Shown here: one piece after another, positions 22,500-30,595 of the stretch
Layout of the letters: each line of letters opens with the position of its first letter
How positions within the stretch are numbered: position 1 is the stretch's first letter
Position numbers and translations under genes: made by a program
From: an uncultured Blautia sp.
GTDB lineage: Bacteria; Bacillota; Clostridia; Lachnospirales; Lachnospiraceae
Direction of reading: 5' to 3'
Length of the DNA: 36,228 nucleotides
NCBI GenBank assembly: GCA_946545475.1
Contig: CAMNNO010000009.1
Coordinates: 1-36,228 of the forward strand
The notes under the pieces: model-generated
The model's database searches: none
The model's input: only the letters and a program-made list of their open reading frames with translations
What the model was told of the DNA's origin: nothing

Positions 22500-23588
22500 T
22501 CGTAGCGGATGATAGCCTCCTCCCGTCAAAAAGAGGATATCTCCCATGGGAAGGTACCCGTCGGGCATCTGCAGCTCTTCCAAAGGCGCCTCTTTCATCA
22601 GATGTGCCATTAGGACATCCACAGGGGCGGCGCCCATCTCTATCGCCCTGAAATAATCGTCCAGACCAAGCCTATCCGTTGTTACGCTTCCGGCCAGCTT
22701 TTCCACGCGGCATTCAAAAGAGAACCACAAGGTAAAGTCCTCATCTGAGAGGGGAAGCGTTTTAATAAGGTGCCGCCAGACGCCAAGCATCCGGTGATTG
22801 ATCACCGCGCCGACATCATGAAATATCTCTGTGCGGCGATAAAACCTTCCCAGGTTTTCCTCGCCCACTATGGCGACCAGTCCTCGGTACAGGCGAAAAG
22901 CCAGGGCAAAGACCTCATGAGTGCCAAACTCCAGCAGTTTCAGGCGGATGATCTGGTGAAACCAGGCTTCTCGCCGTAAATGTTGTTCTTTTATATCCGG
23001 CCGCCAAAACATGGGGGACAGGTTTTTCTCTTCGATAGGGACAAACCAGGGTTCTGTATGGTATTCGCCGTCCGGCGTTAAAGGCCTCCCGTAATCATCT
23101 GTCACGGCATAAAGGCCCGCGATCTCATCGATCCTGCCGGCGTCATCCCCGAACGCTTCCCGGAACTCCCCGGAAAAAGGCAGCATGTCCAGCCTGGCCT
23201 GCTCCTCATGGGCGAAACTGCAGGGACTGCCGGCCGGTAAGGGGAGAAAAGAGTGGAAAGAGGTCCCGAAAAGAACACTTCCGCTCTTCCCGTCAGGACC
23301 GGCCGTTTCGTAGACATAATCTCTGTGGCGTTCAAAAATGTCGGCCATGTTGTGCCAGATGACATCCACAAAAGCTTCTTCCGGAAAGATTTTCCGGATC
23401 TCCTCTTCCGCCATGGGACTGTACGCTCCCTGAATCTCGCCCGCCACAGAAAGGACCCGATAAGACTGTTCCTCAAAGGCGGCCACCTTTTCCGGAGCGT
23501 AAAGGCCAAAGCCGCAGCTTCGTGTAAGGAGACCTGACTCGTCCGGCTCCTTTATCTCCTGTTTGCCTGTTCCAGATTTTTTCACCAT
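22497..23588 (-). pseudogene. 5' part of the interrupted DUF5724/DUF4132-type gene
   Basis: A 363-codon ORF with a normal start (ATG 23588, AAAGG 7-8 bases upstream). It is soluble and helical, and ends in SVTTDRLGLDDYFRAIEMGAAPVDVLMAHLM...GDILFLTGGGYHPLR. The last codons are the clue: the TAA stop (22499-22497) is supplied by the end of the inserted element, and the frame continues in the fragment at 20115 downward. I recognise the DUF5724 style more surely in that downstream fragment than here. The alternative is an independent hypothetical gene whose natural end happens to touch the element. Confidence 0.5.
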
Positions 23589-23610
23589 AAGTTAACCTTT
23601 CTGATTGTCA

Positions 23611-23681
23611 GGACAAGAAAAGGGGACGCTTCTTTTTTCTTGTGATCCGTAAGAAAAAAGAAACGTCCCCTTTTCTTGTCC
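23611..23681 (-). terminator. Long hairpin between the HAD gene and the DUF5724 gene
   Basis: Two 31-base arms (23611-23641 and 23651-23681, beginning GGACAAGAAAAGGGGACG) pair with a single G-T mismatch around a 9-base loop. On the minus strand it follows the HAD stop by about 10 bases. It is longer than a normal terminator and has an internal T run (CTTTTTTCTT), so it may also be a small palindromic repeat element. Confidence 0.7.
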
Positions 23682-23691
23682 CCCTCTCTTC

Positions 23692-24744
23692 TCACGCGGC
23701 CGGTTCCAGGGCCTCTTCTTCTGTCTTTACGGCGTTATCCCCGTAGATCGTTGCAAACTCATCCCTCATCGACACGGTCTCAAAGCCCAGGGCTTCGCAT
23801 TTCGCCGCGAAGGACTCTGCCGTTTCAAGGTCGCCGTAATCGCGTTCCAGATCGTCGCACAGAAGCATGTAGGCTTTTCCGCCGTTGCGGACAGCATACT
23901 CGCCCATGGCGAAGTCGCCGGAGCTGTTGCCGAAGGCCAGCACGGGAGCGATGCCGATCTCGTTGAGGATGCTTACGACCTTGTTCATTTTCACGTTCTT
24001 GAAAACCATGTTTCCTTCCATGAGGACGTCATCCTCGGGGCTCAAGGTGTAGTCTCTGGGGGCCTTGTCGCCCTGGTTGGTCGCAGCCAGGGAAAAGGTG
24101 GTGCCGATGATCTGGTACGGGGGGATCCACTCGTCCAGGGTCCCGCGGATCAGCTCCCGGAGGAGGTGACGCTCCGCCCCGCTGACAATATAGACCTGGA
24201 AGTCATGCCCGCTAAGATACTCGACCAGCGATACCATGGGCTTAAAGAAGCCCTCCCCATAGGTGAGGCCTTCAAAGCCGACAGCCGGGTAAGACATAAA
24301 ATCGCGGACATAGGCCTGGTATTCTTCGACCGTGCAGCCCTCGAAGGCTTCCGCGATGATCTGGCCGGAGGACTTTGAGGAATCCGGCTCCGGCTCACCG
24401 GCAAGCAGGGCCGCCTCAAGAGCCTCGCAGTATGCCTTATCCTCCGGGTCCGCCTCTTCATAATTCTCGTCGTGAAGGATGCGGTGCAGCATCATGCACT
24501 GGTCAAAATAGGTGGGAAAGCGCTCGCCGAACAGCGTGCCGTCCAGGTCAAAGACCGCGATGCGCTCGCTTGCCGGCACATATTCCGGCGAAGCTTCATC
24601 TGACACCTCCTCCACAAAAGAGACGATAGAAGCCATGGCCGGGGATGTCTCTTCCCAGTCCGGAATGGCCTCATCCGCCTTTGCGGCAGCCGTAAAAGAG
24701 CACAGAAGCGCAAGACATGAAAATAAAGCAAAACGCTTTTTCAT
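23692..24744 (-). CDS. Secreted HAD-superfamily phosphatase
   Basis: A 350-residue protein with an export signal, MKKRFALFSCLALLCSFTAAAKA. The HAD fold is complete: motif I IAVFDLDGTLFGE (nucleophile D about residue 67), motif II VYIVSGAERHL, motif III lysine in MNKVVSIL, and motif IV AFGNSSGDFAM. A helical cap of about 100 residues follows motif I. The layout resembles secreted acid phosphatase or phosphoserine-phosphatase-like HAD proteins. The substrate is not visible. A good promoter lies just upstream and a long hairpin downstream, so it is probably a single-gene unit. The C-terminus is acidic (VKTEEEALEPAA). Confidence 0.88.
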   Translation of the reverse strand: MKKRFALFSCLALLCSFTAAAKADEAIPDWEETSPAMASIVSFVEEVSDEASPEYVPASERIAVFDLDGTLFGERFPTYFDQCMMLHRILHDENYEEADPEDKAYCEALEAALLAGEPEPDSSKSSGQIIAEAFEGCTVEEYQAYVRDFMSYPAVGFEGLTYGEGFFKPMVSLVEYLSGHDFQVYIVSGAERHLLRELIRGTLDEWIPPYQIIGTTFSLAATNQGDKAPRDYTLSPEDDVLMEGNMVFKNVKMNKVVSILNEIGIAPVLAFGNSSGDFAMGEYAVRNGGKAYMLLCDDLERDYGDLETAESFAAKCEALGFETVSMRDEFATIYGDNAVKTEEEALEPAA

Positions 24745-24782
24745 AACAACCTCTCCTTTCGAATACTATGGTAACACCGTTT

Positions 24783-24811
24783 ATCGTACATCAAAATGCC
24801 TGCTTTTTCAA
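24783..24811 (-). promoter_or_regulatory. Probable promoter of the HAD phosphatase gene
   Basis: On the minus strand TTGAAA (24811-24806), a 17-base spacer and TACGAT (24788-24783), about 40 bases before the ATG with RBS AAAGGAGAGG. Confidence 0.55.
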
Positions 24812-24841
24812 GATTTGAACAGGAAGAAATGGAGACGGCGG

Positions 24842-26665
24842 TCATTCTACCGTGACGGATTTTGCGAGGTTTTTGGGCTTATCGATATCGCATCCGTTTT
24901 CTTTGGCAACATAGTACGCCAGCAGCTGGAGAGGCACGATTTCGACCGCTGTGGAAAACAGGGCGTCTACATTTGGGATGAAGAGCAGGTCGTCCGCAAC
25001 CGGCAGGATCTTCTGGTTGTCCCGGAAGGTCAGCGCCAGCACCTCGGCGCCCCGGGACTTGACCTCCACGATATTGGACAGGGTTTTCTCCATAATGGAC
25101 GGATTGCAGCACAGCGCAATGACCGGCTGATGGTCATCTATCAGCGCGATCGTTCCGTGCTTGAGCTCTCCGGCCGCATAGGCTTCCGCGTGGAGATAGG
25201 ATATTTCCTTCATTTTCAGCGCTCCCTCCAGGGCCGATGCATAGTCCGTATTGCGGCCGATGAAGAAGAGCGCCTTGCTCTTGTGATATTTCTTCGCCAG
25301 CTCGGGTATTGAAGGGTTCATGTCAATGGCCTGCTGAATGAGGCGGGGCAGGGCCAGAAGCGTATCGAGGCGCTCCTCCTTGTCATTTCCAAGCTGGCAA
25401 AGATGGTCGGCAAAGCAGATGGCCAGCATATACAGAACGGCCACCTGCGTGGTGTAGCCCTTGGTCGTTGCTACGGCAATCTCGGGCCCTGCCCAGGTGT
25501 AAACGGTGTAGTCCGCGCTCTTGGCGACGGAGCTGCCGACCACGTTGACAATGGCAAGAGTTTTTGCCCCCCTGGACTTACACTCCTTGAGCGCCGCGAT
25601 CGTGTCTGCCGTTTCGCCCGACTGCGAGATGACAATAAGCAGGGTATGCTCATCGGTCAACGGATTGGCATAGCGCAGCTCACTTGCCAGGGCGACCTCA
25701 ACCGGGATATGGCAGAGCTGCTCTAAGGCGTATTTCCCGGCGCAGCCCGCGTAATAGGCGGAGCCGCAGGCGGTGATGATGATCTTCCGGATGCCGGGAA
25801 GCTCCGGGAGGAGGGCGCCAAGCTCTTCAAATTCCACCGTCCCGTTTTTGATCCTCGGGGCAATGGTGGCCCTTACGGCGCCTGGCTGCTCCATGATCTC
25901 CTTGAGCATGAAATGCGGATAGCCGCCCTTTTCGGCGGCCTGGACATCCCAAAGGATCCGGGTGGTCTTCTTATGGATCTCCGCTCCGGTACAGTCAAAA
26001 ATCCGGATGGAGCGCTGGGAGAGCTCCGCAAATTCCCCGTCTTCCAGATAGATGACATTGCGCGTATGGGCGACAAGCGCGGTCACGTCGGAGGCGAAGT
26101 AATTGTCATCGATCCCAATGCCGAGGATCAGGGGGCTGGCTTCCCTGACCGCGTAGATCTTTCCGGGCTCTTCGGAGCAGATCACGCCCAGCGCGTAGGA
26201 GCCCCGGAGCCGGTTGGCTGTCTTTAGCAGGGCCTCCCGCACATTTCCCCTGTAATAGCGCTCAAGCAGATGGACAATGACCTCTGTGTCGGTTTCGCTC
26301 TGGAACTGGTAGCCCTCCCGGATAAGCTCGTCGCGGAGGGCCAGATAGTTTTCTATGATCCCGTTATGGACGATGGCGAAGCGGCCGTCATTGGAGAGAT
26401 GGGGATGGGCGTTTTCCTCTGTGGGCGCGCCGTGGGTGGCCCACCTGGTATGCCCGATCCCCGTTGTCCCGGGCACAGATGAGCCGTTATCCGTTTTTTC
26501 GCACAGATTGGCGATGCGCCCCCTTACCTTGTTCACTGAGATCGTTTTTTGGTCCATGACGGCAATGCCGGCTGAGTCATAGCCCCGGTATTCCAGCTTT
26601 TTCAGGCCGTCCAGAAGGATTGGAGCCGCATCCTGCGTTCCGGTAAAACCAACGATTCCGCACAT
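24842..26665 (-). CDS. glmS: Glutamine--fructose-6-phosphate aminotransferase
   Basis: A 607-residue enzyme that makes glucosamine-6-phosphate from fructose-6-phosphate and glutamine, the first step of UDP-GlcNAc and peptidoglycan precursor synthesis. N-terminal glutaminase domain: MCGIVGFTG with nucleophile Cys2, LEYRGYDSAG, GIGHTRWATHG and the NGIIENY loop. The two SIS isomerase domains follow (about residues 285-600: TACGSAYYAG, VISQSGETADTIAAL, IGRNTDYASALEGALKMKEISYLHAEAYAAGELKHG). The C-terminus DKPKNLAKSVTVE is the conserved catalytic tail. Its length is normal for the family. RBS GGGAGG is 6 bases before the ATG, and gatD ends 15 bases upstream. No glmS ribozyme fits in that short gap, so control must come from the operon or elsewhere. 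Confidence 0.97.
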   Translation of the reverse strand: MCGIVGFTGTQDAAPILLDGLKKLEYRGYDSAGIAVMDQKTISVNKVRGRIANLCEKTDNGSSVPGTTGIGHTRWATHGAPTEENAHPHLSNDGRFAIVHNGIIENYLALRDELIREGYQFQSETDTEVIVHLLERYYRGNVREALLKTANRLRGSYALGVICSEEPGKIYAVREASPLILGIGIDDNYFASDVTALVAHTRNVIYLEDGEFAELSQRSIRIFDCTGAEIHKKTTRILWDVQAAEKGGYPHFMLKEIMEQPGAVRATIAPRIKNGTVEFEELGALLPELPGIRKIIITACGSAYYAGCAGKYALEQLCHIPVEVALASELRYANPLTDEHTLLIVISQSGETADTIAALKECKSRGAKTLAIVNVVGSSVAKSADYTVYTWAGPEIAVATTKGYTTQVAVLYMLAICFADHLCQLGNDKEERLDTLLALPRLIQQAIDMNPSIPELAKKYHKSKALFFIGRNTDYASALEGALKMKEISYLHAEAYAAGELKHGTIALIDDHQPVIALCCNPSIMEKTLSNIVEVKSRGAEVLALTFRDNQKILPVADDLLFIPNVDALFSTAVEIVPLQLLAYYVAKENGCDIDKPKNLAKSVTVE

Positions 26666-26680
26666 AAAAAACCTCCCATT

Positions 26681-27424
26681 TCATGATTTACAGATCCTGT
26701 GCAGCATCTTCGCATGTGCTGCTGTCTCGAAAGCGTCTTCCAGCGGCAAAAGCTCTTCCTCGCCGTATTTATGATGGATGGCCGTGCTTAATATCCGGTC
26801 GCAGAGGACCGGGTTTTTTGGCAGCACGGGGCCGTGGCTGTAGGTGCCGAAGACGTTTTTATAGCGGACGCCTTCCGTCCCATCCTTCCCGTTATTTCCG
26901 AAGCCTTTAAGGACATGGCCCAGGGGCTTTACGCCCTTTCCGAGGTAAGTGCGGCCGCTATGGTTTTCAAAGCCGACGACGGTTTCCGTCCCGGAGGGCT
27001 CTTCCAGGCGGTAGGCGTAATTTCCTATGAGGCGCTTATCGCCGCCTGTGGTGTACAGGTCGATGGCGCCGAGGAAGCCGCATCGCCGGCCTTCCTTTGT
27101 CTCGTAGTGTGTTCCCAGGATCTGGTAGCCGCCGCAGATGCAAAGGAAGGTTTTCCCGTCCTCTATGGCAGTCCGGATTGACTGGCCGTTTTGGCTGCCA
27201 AGGTCACGCAGCAGAACCTCCTGCTCGAAGTCCTGGCCGCCTCCCATAAAGAAGATGTCGTAGCCTGAAAGGCTCTTGGTTTCCCCGATCTTGAGGCTGT
27301 CTACTTCGCATCTGATGCCCCGCCACAAAAGGCGCTTTTGCATGCACAGGACATTTCCCCTGTCCCCGTACAGATTTAAGGCGTCCGGGTACAGGTGGCA
27401 GATTCGGATAGTCATATGTTTCAT
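26681..27424 (-). CDS. gatD: GatD, glutamine amidotransferase subunit of lipid II isoglutaminyl synthase
   Basis: A 247-residue CobB/CobQ-like class I amidotransferase that releases ammonia from glutamine for MurT, which amidates the alpha-carboxyl of D-glutamate in lipid II. The glutaminase signature is FLCICGGYQILG with nucleophile Cys97 (in CGGYQ), and the histidine is in FGTYSHGPVLPKNP. The start RICHLYPDALNLYGDRGNV is typical of the family. ATG 27424 overlaps the murT stop by four bases (ATGA). ATG 27415 (MTIRICH) is an alternative. This overlap suggests equal production of the two subunits. Confidence 0.95.
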   Translation of the reverse strand: MKHMTIRICHLYPDALNLYGDRGNVLCMQKRLLWRGIRCEVDSLKIGETKSLSGYDIFFMGGGQDFEQEVLLRDLGSQNGQSIRTAIEDGKTFLCICGGYQILGTHYETKEGRRCGFLGAIDLYTTGGDKRLIGNYAYRLEEPSGTETVVGFENHSGRTYLGKGVKPLGHVLKGFGNNGKDGTEGVRYKNVFGTYSHGPVLPKNPVLCDRILSTAIHHKYGEEELLPLEDAFETAAHAKMLHRICKS

Positions 27425-28803
27425 CCTTTCCAGAAAGCCTCCCCTCCCGTCTTTTTGGCCAATACCTGCCGGATCTCCAGCATGGCCGTATAGTTTGGCA
27501 GGATGAAGACCCGTTCTTCTTTATTGGCCATGTCTTCAAGCAGGCGGCCATAGTCCCGCTCAAGGTGTATCTCGTCCTCCCGGGCGCCGGCGTATTTCAG
27601 CCGAAGCTGCATATCCTCGGCCCGGGTGCCCGCTGCCCACAGGGAGCGCCTTTTGGAGTCGCAAACGATCTTTTCGGTATCCGCGTCCCATATCCAGGAA
27701 ATGTCCGTCCCGTCCGCAATTTTATCATTCAGGCAAAAGGCGACGCCGTAAGCCCGGTCCGTTCCTGCGATGTAGGCCATGGCCTGGCTGCAGCCGGCCG
27801 GATTTTTGACAAGGATCACCTGTATCTCGCATTTTCCGACCGTAAAGCTTTCCATCCGGCCGAAGGCGGCCTCCGCCGAGGCGACGGCATCCAGAAAAGG
27901 CTTCTCCGGCATGCCAAGCGCCTTTCCCACGCATACCGCTGCCAGTGCGTTGTACAGGTTGTAGATGGCCGGAAGGCCGACCCTGGCCTTGTGCTCCTGC
28001 TCGCCCAGGCGCATGGTGACATGGAAAGTCCTGCTGCCCTGACTTTCAGGCAGCTCTATGACAGCCACGTCCGGGCGTGGCCGCCTGCGGCCGCATGAGG
28101 GGCAGCGCCAGGCTCCCAGGTGTGCGTAGGTATAGGCGTCATAGACAAGCTCTCCGCCGCAGGACATGCAGTACCTCGCGTCTGAAAGCTCCCTTTCCCC
28201 CTGCTCTCCTGCCGGGACATCGAGCCCGTAATACAGCACAGGGTTCGAAAGCCCCTCCGCCGCCGTCGCTGTCAGGGGGCAGTCCGCGTTAAGGCACAGA
28301 AGGCTTTCCGGCGACAGCCTTATCCCCTCCCGTATCTCTTCCCGCGTGTGCATGACCTCCCCATACCTGTCCAGCTGGTCCCGGAACAGGTTCGTGACTA
28401 TGATGACATCCGGCTTTATCCTCGCCGTGACAAGGTGCAGGGCTCCCTCGTCGCACTCAACAACCGCCCAGTCCGCGCGCGGTTTCCCCATCCGGGAAAG
28501 ATTGCACGCCATCTCCGCCGTGATTCCCGGAAGGAGATTGGCCCCGGAGCGGTTTAAAAGACAAGCCTCCCCGGCAAGGGAAAGCCCCTTTTCGATCATC
28601 CGGCTGGTCGTCGTCTTGCCGTTTGTGCCGGTCACAAGGACAATATGCATGCCGCGGGCCGATGCTGTAAGCACATCTCTGTCAATAGCCATAGCTATCC
28701 GCCCCGGCACCGTCGTCCCGCCACGCCCTGTCAGGTGAAGGACCCTGCGGGCTATTTTGCAGGCACCTGCTGCCAATATCGTTTTTAATACCACTCGTCT
28801 CAC
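27421..28803 (-). CDS. murT: MurT, Mur-ligase-type subunit of lipid II isoglutaminyl synthase
   Basis: A 460-residue Mur-ligase homologue. P-loop VTGTNGKTTTSRMIEKGL (about residues 58-75), the central Mur domain, and a four-cysteine zinc ribbon inserted at about 211-240 (CMSCGGELVYDA...CPSCG) that marks MurT. The C-terminal DUF1727 part has LNDKIADGTDISWIWDAD and ERVFILPNYTAML. With GatD it converts D-Glu to D-isoGln in the peptidoglycan stem, a change that affects cross-linking and lysozyme resistance. The start is GTG 28803, overlapping the ANTAR gene stop by four bases (GTGA). Confidence 0.95.
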   Translation of the reverse strand: MRRVVLKTILAAGACKIARRVLHLTGRGGTTVPGRIAMAIDRDVLTASARGMHIVLVTGTNGKTTTSRMIEKGLSLAGEACLLNRSGANLLPGITAEMACNLSRMGKPRADWAVVECDEGALHLVTARIKPDVIIVTNLFRDQLDRYGEVMHTREEIREGIRLSPESLLCLNADCPLTATAAEGLSNPVLYYGLDVPAGEQGERELSDARYCMSCGGELVYDAYTYAHLGAWRCPSCGRRRPRPDVAVIELPESQGSRTFHVTMRLGEQEHKARVGLPAIYNLYNALAAVCVGKALGMPEKPFLDAVASAEAAFGRMESFTVGKCEIQVILVKNPAGCSQAMAYIAGTDRAYGVAFCLNDKIADGTDISWIWDADTEKIVCDSKRRSLWAAGTRAEDMQLRLKYAGAREDEIHLERDYGRLLEDMANKEERVFILPNYTAMLEIRQVLAKKTGGEAFWKG

Positions 28804-29396
28804 TCCTCAAGCTCATCCAGTATCCTCTCCGCCGCCTTCCCCCTGGACACCCCATGGTCCATGGCCTGCCTGCCGATGAAGCGGTGGGCTTCATCCTCCG
28901 TCATCTTCTTTTTTTCGATGAGAAGGAACTTTGCCCTGTTTACGAGCCGCAGCTCATTCATCTTTTCTTCTGCCGCCAGAAGCTGCGCTTCCAGCTTATG
29001 CACCCTTTTCCGGGAAGCTATGAGGAAGCGTATGGCCCGCTCCAGCCTTCCCGCGGGAATGGGCTTTGGGATGGCCAGGATGCCATAATCCGTCACGCCA
29101 TCCAGCGCGGAATCGTAGACCTCTCCCGGCACAACCATAAGCACGGAGGCACTCCCCCGGATGGATGCGTCCATGGCAAACTCATGCCCAAATTCATCCG
29201 GCAGCGGGCAGTTTATGACAATGATATCGTACTCCCTTTCAAGGACACAGCGCCTGGCCGCGGCAGCATTTTTCCGGAAATCAAATGAACTCAGCCTCTT
29301 CTTCTGCAGCGCATTTCGGACAGCCATATCAAACCTTTCCGAGCCCGACACGGCCAATACGGCGATGGGCCGCTCTTCCTTTGCCATAGGTGCCAT
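28800..29396 (-). CDS. ANTAR-domain regulator with a degenerate receiver domain
   Basis: A 198-residue protein. The N-terminal half is receiver-like, but the first acidic pocket reads VLAVSGSERF in place of the usual D-D/E, and the phosphoacceptor position reads YDIIVINCPLPDEFG with Asn where Asp is expected. Only the lysine (IPKPI) remains. A coiled linker (RVHKLEAQLLAAEEKMNELRLV) leads to the ANTAR domain (about 145-198: NRAKFLLIEKKKMTEDEAHRFIGRQAMDHGVSRGKAAERIL), which binds paired RNA hairpins and prevents termination. It follows glnA by 13 bases (RBS GGGAGG) and overlaps murT. It probably responds to nitrogen status by a route other than phosphorylation, perhaps by contact with GlnA; that is inference. 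Confidence 0.88.
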   Translation of the reverse strand: MAPMAKEERPIAVLAVSGSERFDMAVRNALQKKRLSSFDFRKNAAAARRCVLEREYDIIVINCPLPDEFGHEFAMDASIRGSASVLMVVPGEVYDSALDGVTDYGILAIPKPIPAGRLERAIRFLIASRKRVHKLEAQLLAAEEKMNELRLVNRAKFLLIEKKKMTEDEAHRFIGRQAMDHGVSRGKAAERILDELEE

Positions 29397-29409
29397 AAGC
29401 TACCTCCCG

Positions 29410-30585
29410 TCAGCTTTTTATGTACTTCCTTATCAGTCCTTCCGGGATGATGCGCCGGACAAATTCACTCTCCATGGCCAGCTTCCCGGCCTCCCGGCGG
29501 GAGCCTGGCAGCGGCAGGCTTTCCCCGGGCGCCTCCCCGGGCAGCGGCATCTTCTGGCGGATGCCTTCCAGTCCCGCATGGATGAGAAGCGCGTACACCA
29601 GGTACGGATTGCTGGAGGCGTCCGGCGAGCGAAGCTCTGCCCTTGTCCGTCCCTGGTATGTCTCCATATACATAAGCTCGGACCCTCCCTGGGAGGACCA
29701 GTTGGCCCGGTCCGGCGCATTCCCGTTTCCGAGCCGGGCGTATGAGGCGTCAGTCGGGTTCAGGAACAGGGTAATGTCCCGCACCCGGTTCAGGATGCCG
29801 GCGGCCGCGTATCGGACGACATCGTTTCCGTCCCTGTCGGTAGCATACATGTTGATGTGGTAGCCGTTTCCCGGCTCCCCGGGCAGCGGCATGGGGGAAA
29901 AGTCGGCCGCCAGGCCATAGCGGTCCGCCAGGGTGCAGACTACCATCTTAAAGGTCGTCATCTGGTCGGCGGCCTTTAAGGGCTTTCCGTAGTGGAAATC
30001 AATCTCGTTCTGCCCCGGTCCCCGCTCGTGGTGCGACCGCTCTGGCCTGAGGCCCATCTGCTCGATGGTCAGGCAGATCTCCCTGCGGATGTTCTCACAC
30101 CTGTCCGCCGGCGCGATATCCATGTAGCCGGCCTGGTCGTAGGGGATCTTTGTGGGGTTGCCCTCCTCGTCCTTTTTAAAGACATAGAACTCCATCTCCG
30201 TGCCGAAGCGAAATTCCACGCCCGCGTCCCTGGCGCGCTGCACGGCCTGCTTCAGAATGACGCGCGTGTCGGAGGCGTATTCCTCGCCCTCAGGCGTCAC
30301 CAGGTCGCAGAACATGCGCAGCACCCGGCCGCTGTCCGGCCTCCAGGGGAGGACCGTTAAGGTGGAGGAATCCGGCTTCAGGTACAGAAGCGCATGCGGG
30401 CAGTCCTCAAAGCCGGCAATGGAGCGGGCGTTTATGGATATCCCGTTCCCAAAGGCCTTTTTGATCTCCCCGGGCATGACGGATATGTTTTTCTGTATGC
30501 CATAGGCATCGCGGAAGGCCAGGCGTATAAATTTTGCGTCCTCATCCTCGATGTATTTCATAACTTCATCTACGGTATATTCCAT
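29410..30585 (-). CDS. glnA: Short-type glutamine synthetase
   Basis: A 391-residue GSI-type enzyme (typical GSI is 440-470) that makes glutamine from glutamate, ammonia and ATP. The beta-grasp N-terminus is seen in FIRLAFRDAYGIQKNISVMPGEI. Metal and glutamate sites are FGTEMEFYVF, RSHHERGPGQNEIDFHYG and GNGYHINMYA. Late motifs are NPTDASYARLG and TRAELRSPDASSNPYLVYALLI. The region where GSI usually has R-x-x-R (AWSxRNRS) is altered here to ANWSSQGGSELMYMETYQG, and the adenylylation loop is missing, as expected outside Proteobacteria. This is the short Lachnospiraceae form that sits beside an ANTAR gene. RBS GAGGAGA. carB ends 10 bases upstream. Confidence 0.9.
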   Translation of the reverse strand: MEYTVDEVMKYIEDEDAKFIRLAFRDAYGIQKNISVMPGEIKKAFGNGISINARSIAGFEDCPHALLYLKPDSSTLTVLPWRPDSGRVLRMFCDLVTPEGEEYASDTRVILKQAVQRARDAGVEFRFGTEMEFYVFKKDEEGNPTKIPYDQAGYMDIAPADRCENIRREICLTIEQMGLRPERSHHERGPGQNEIDFHYGKPLKAADQMTTFKMVVCTLADRYGLAADFSPMPLPGEPGNGYHINMYATDRDGNDVVRYAAAGILNRVRDITLFLNPTDASYARLGNGNAPDRANWSSQGGSELMYMETYQGRTRAELRSPDASSNPYLVYALLIHAGLEGIRQKMPLPGEAPGESLPLPGSRREAGKLAMESEFVRRIIPEGLIRKYIKS

Positions 30586-30595
30586 GTTTTTCTCC

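Noticed and set aside
26666-26680. A glmS ribozyme upstream of glmS
   Set aside because: Only 15 bases separate gatD from glmS, too few for the ribozyme, and they hold just the RBS.
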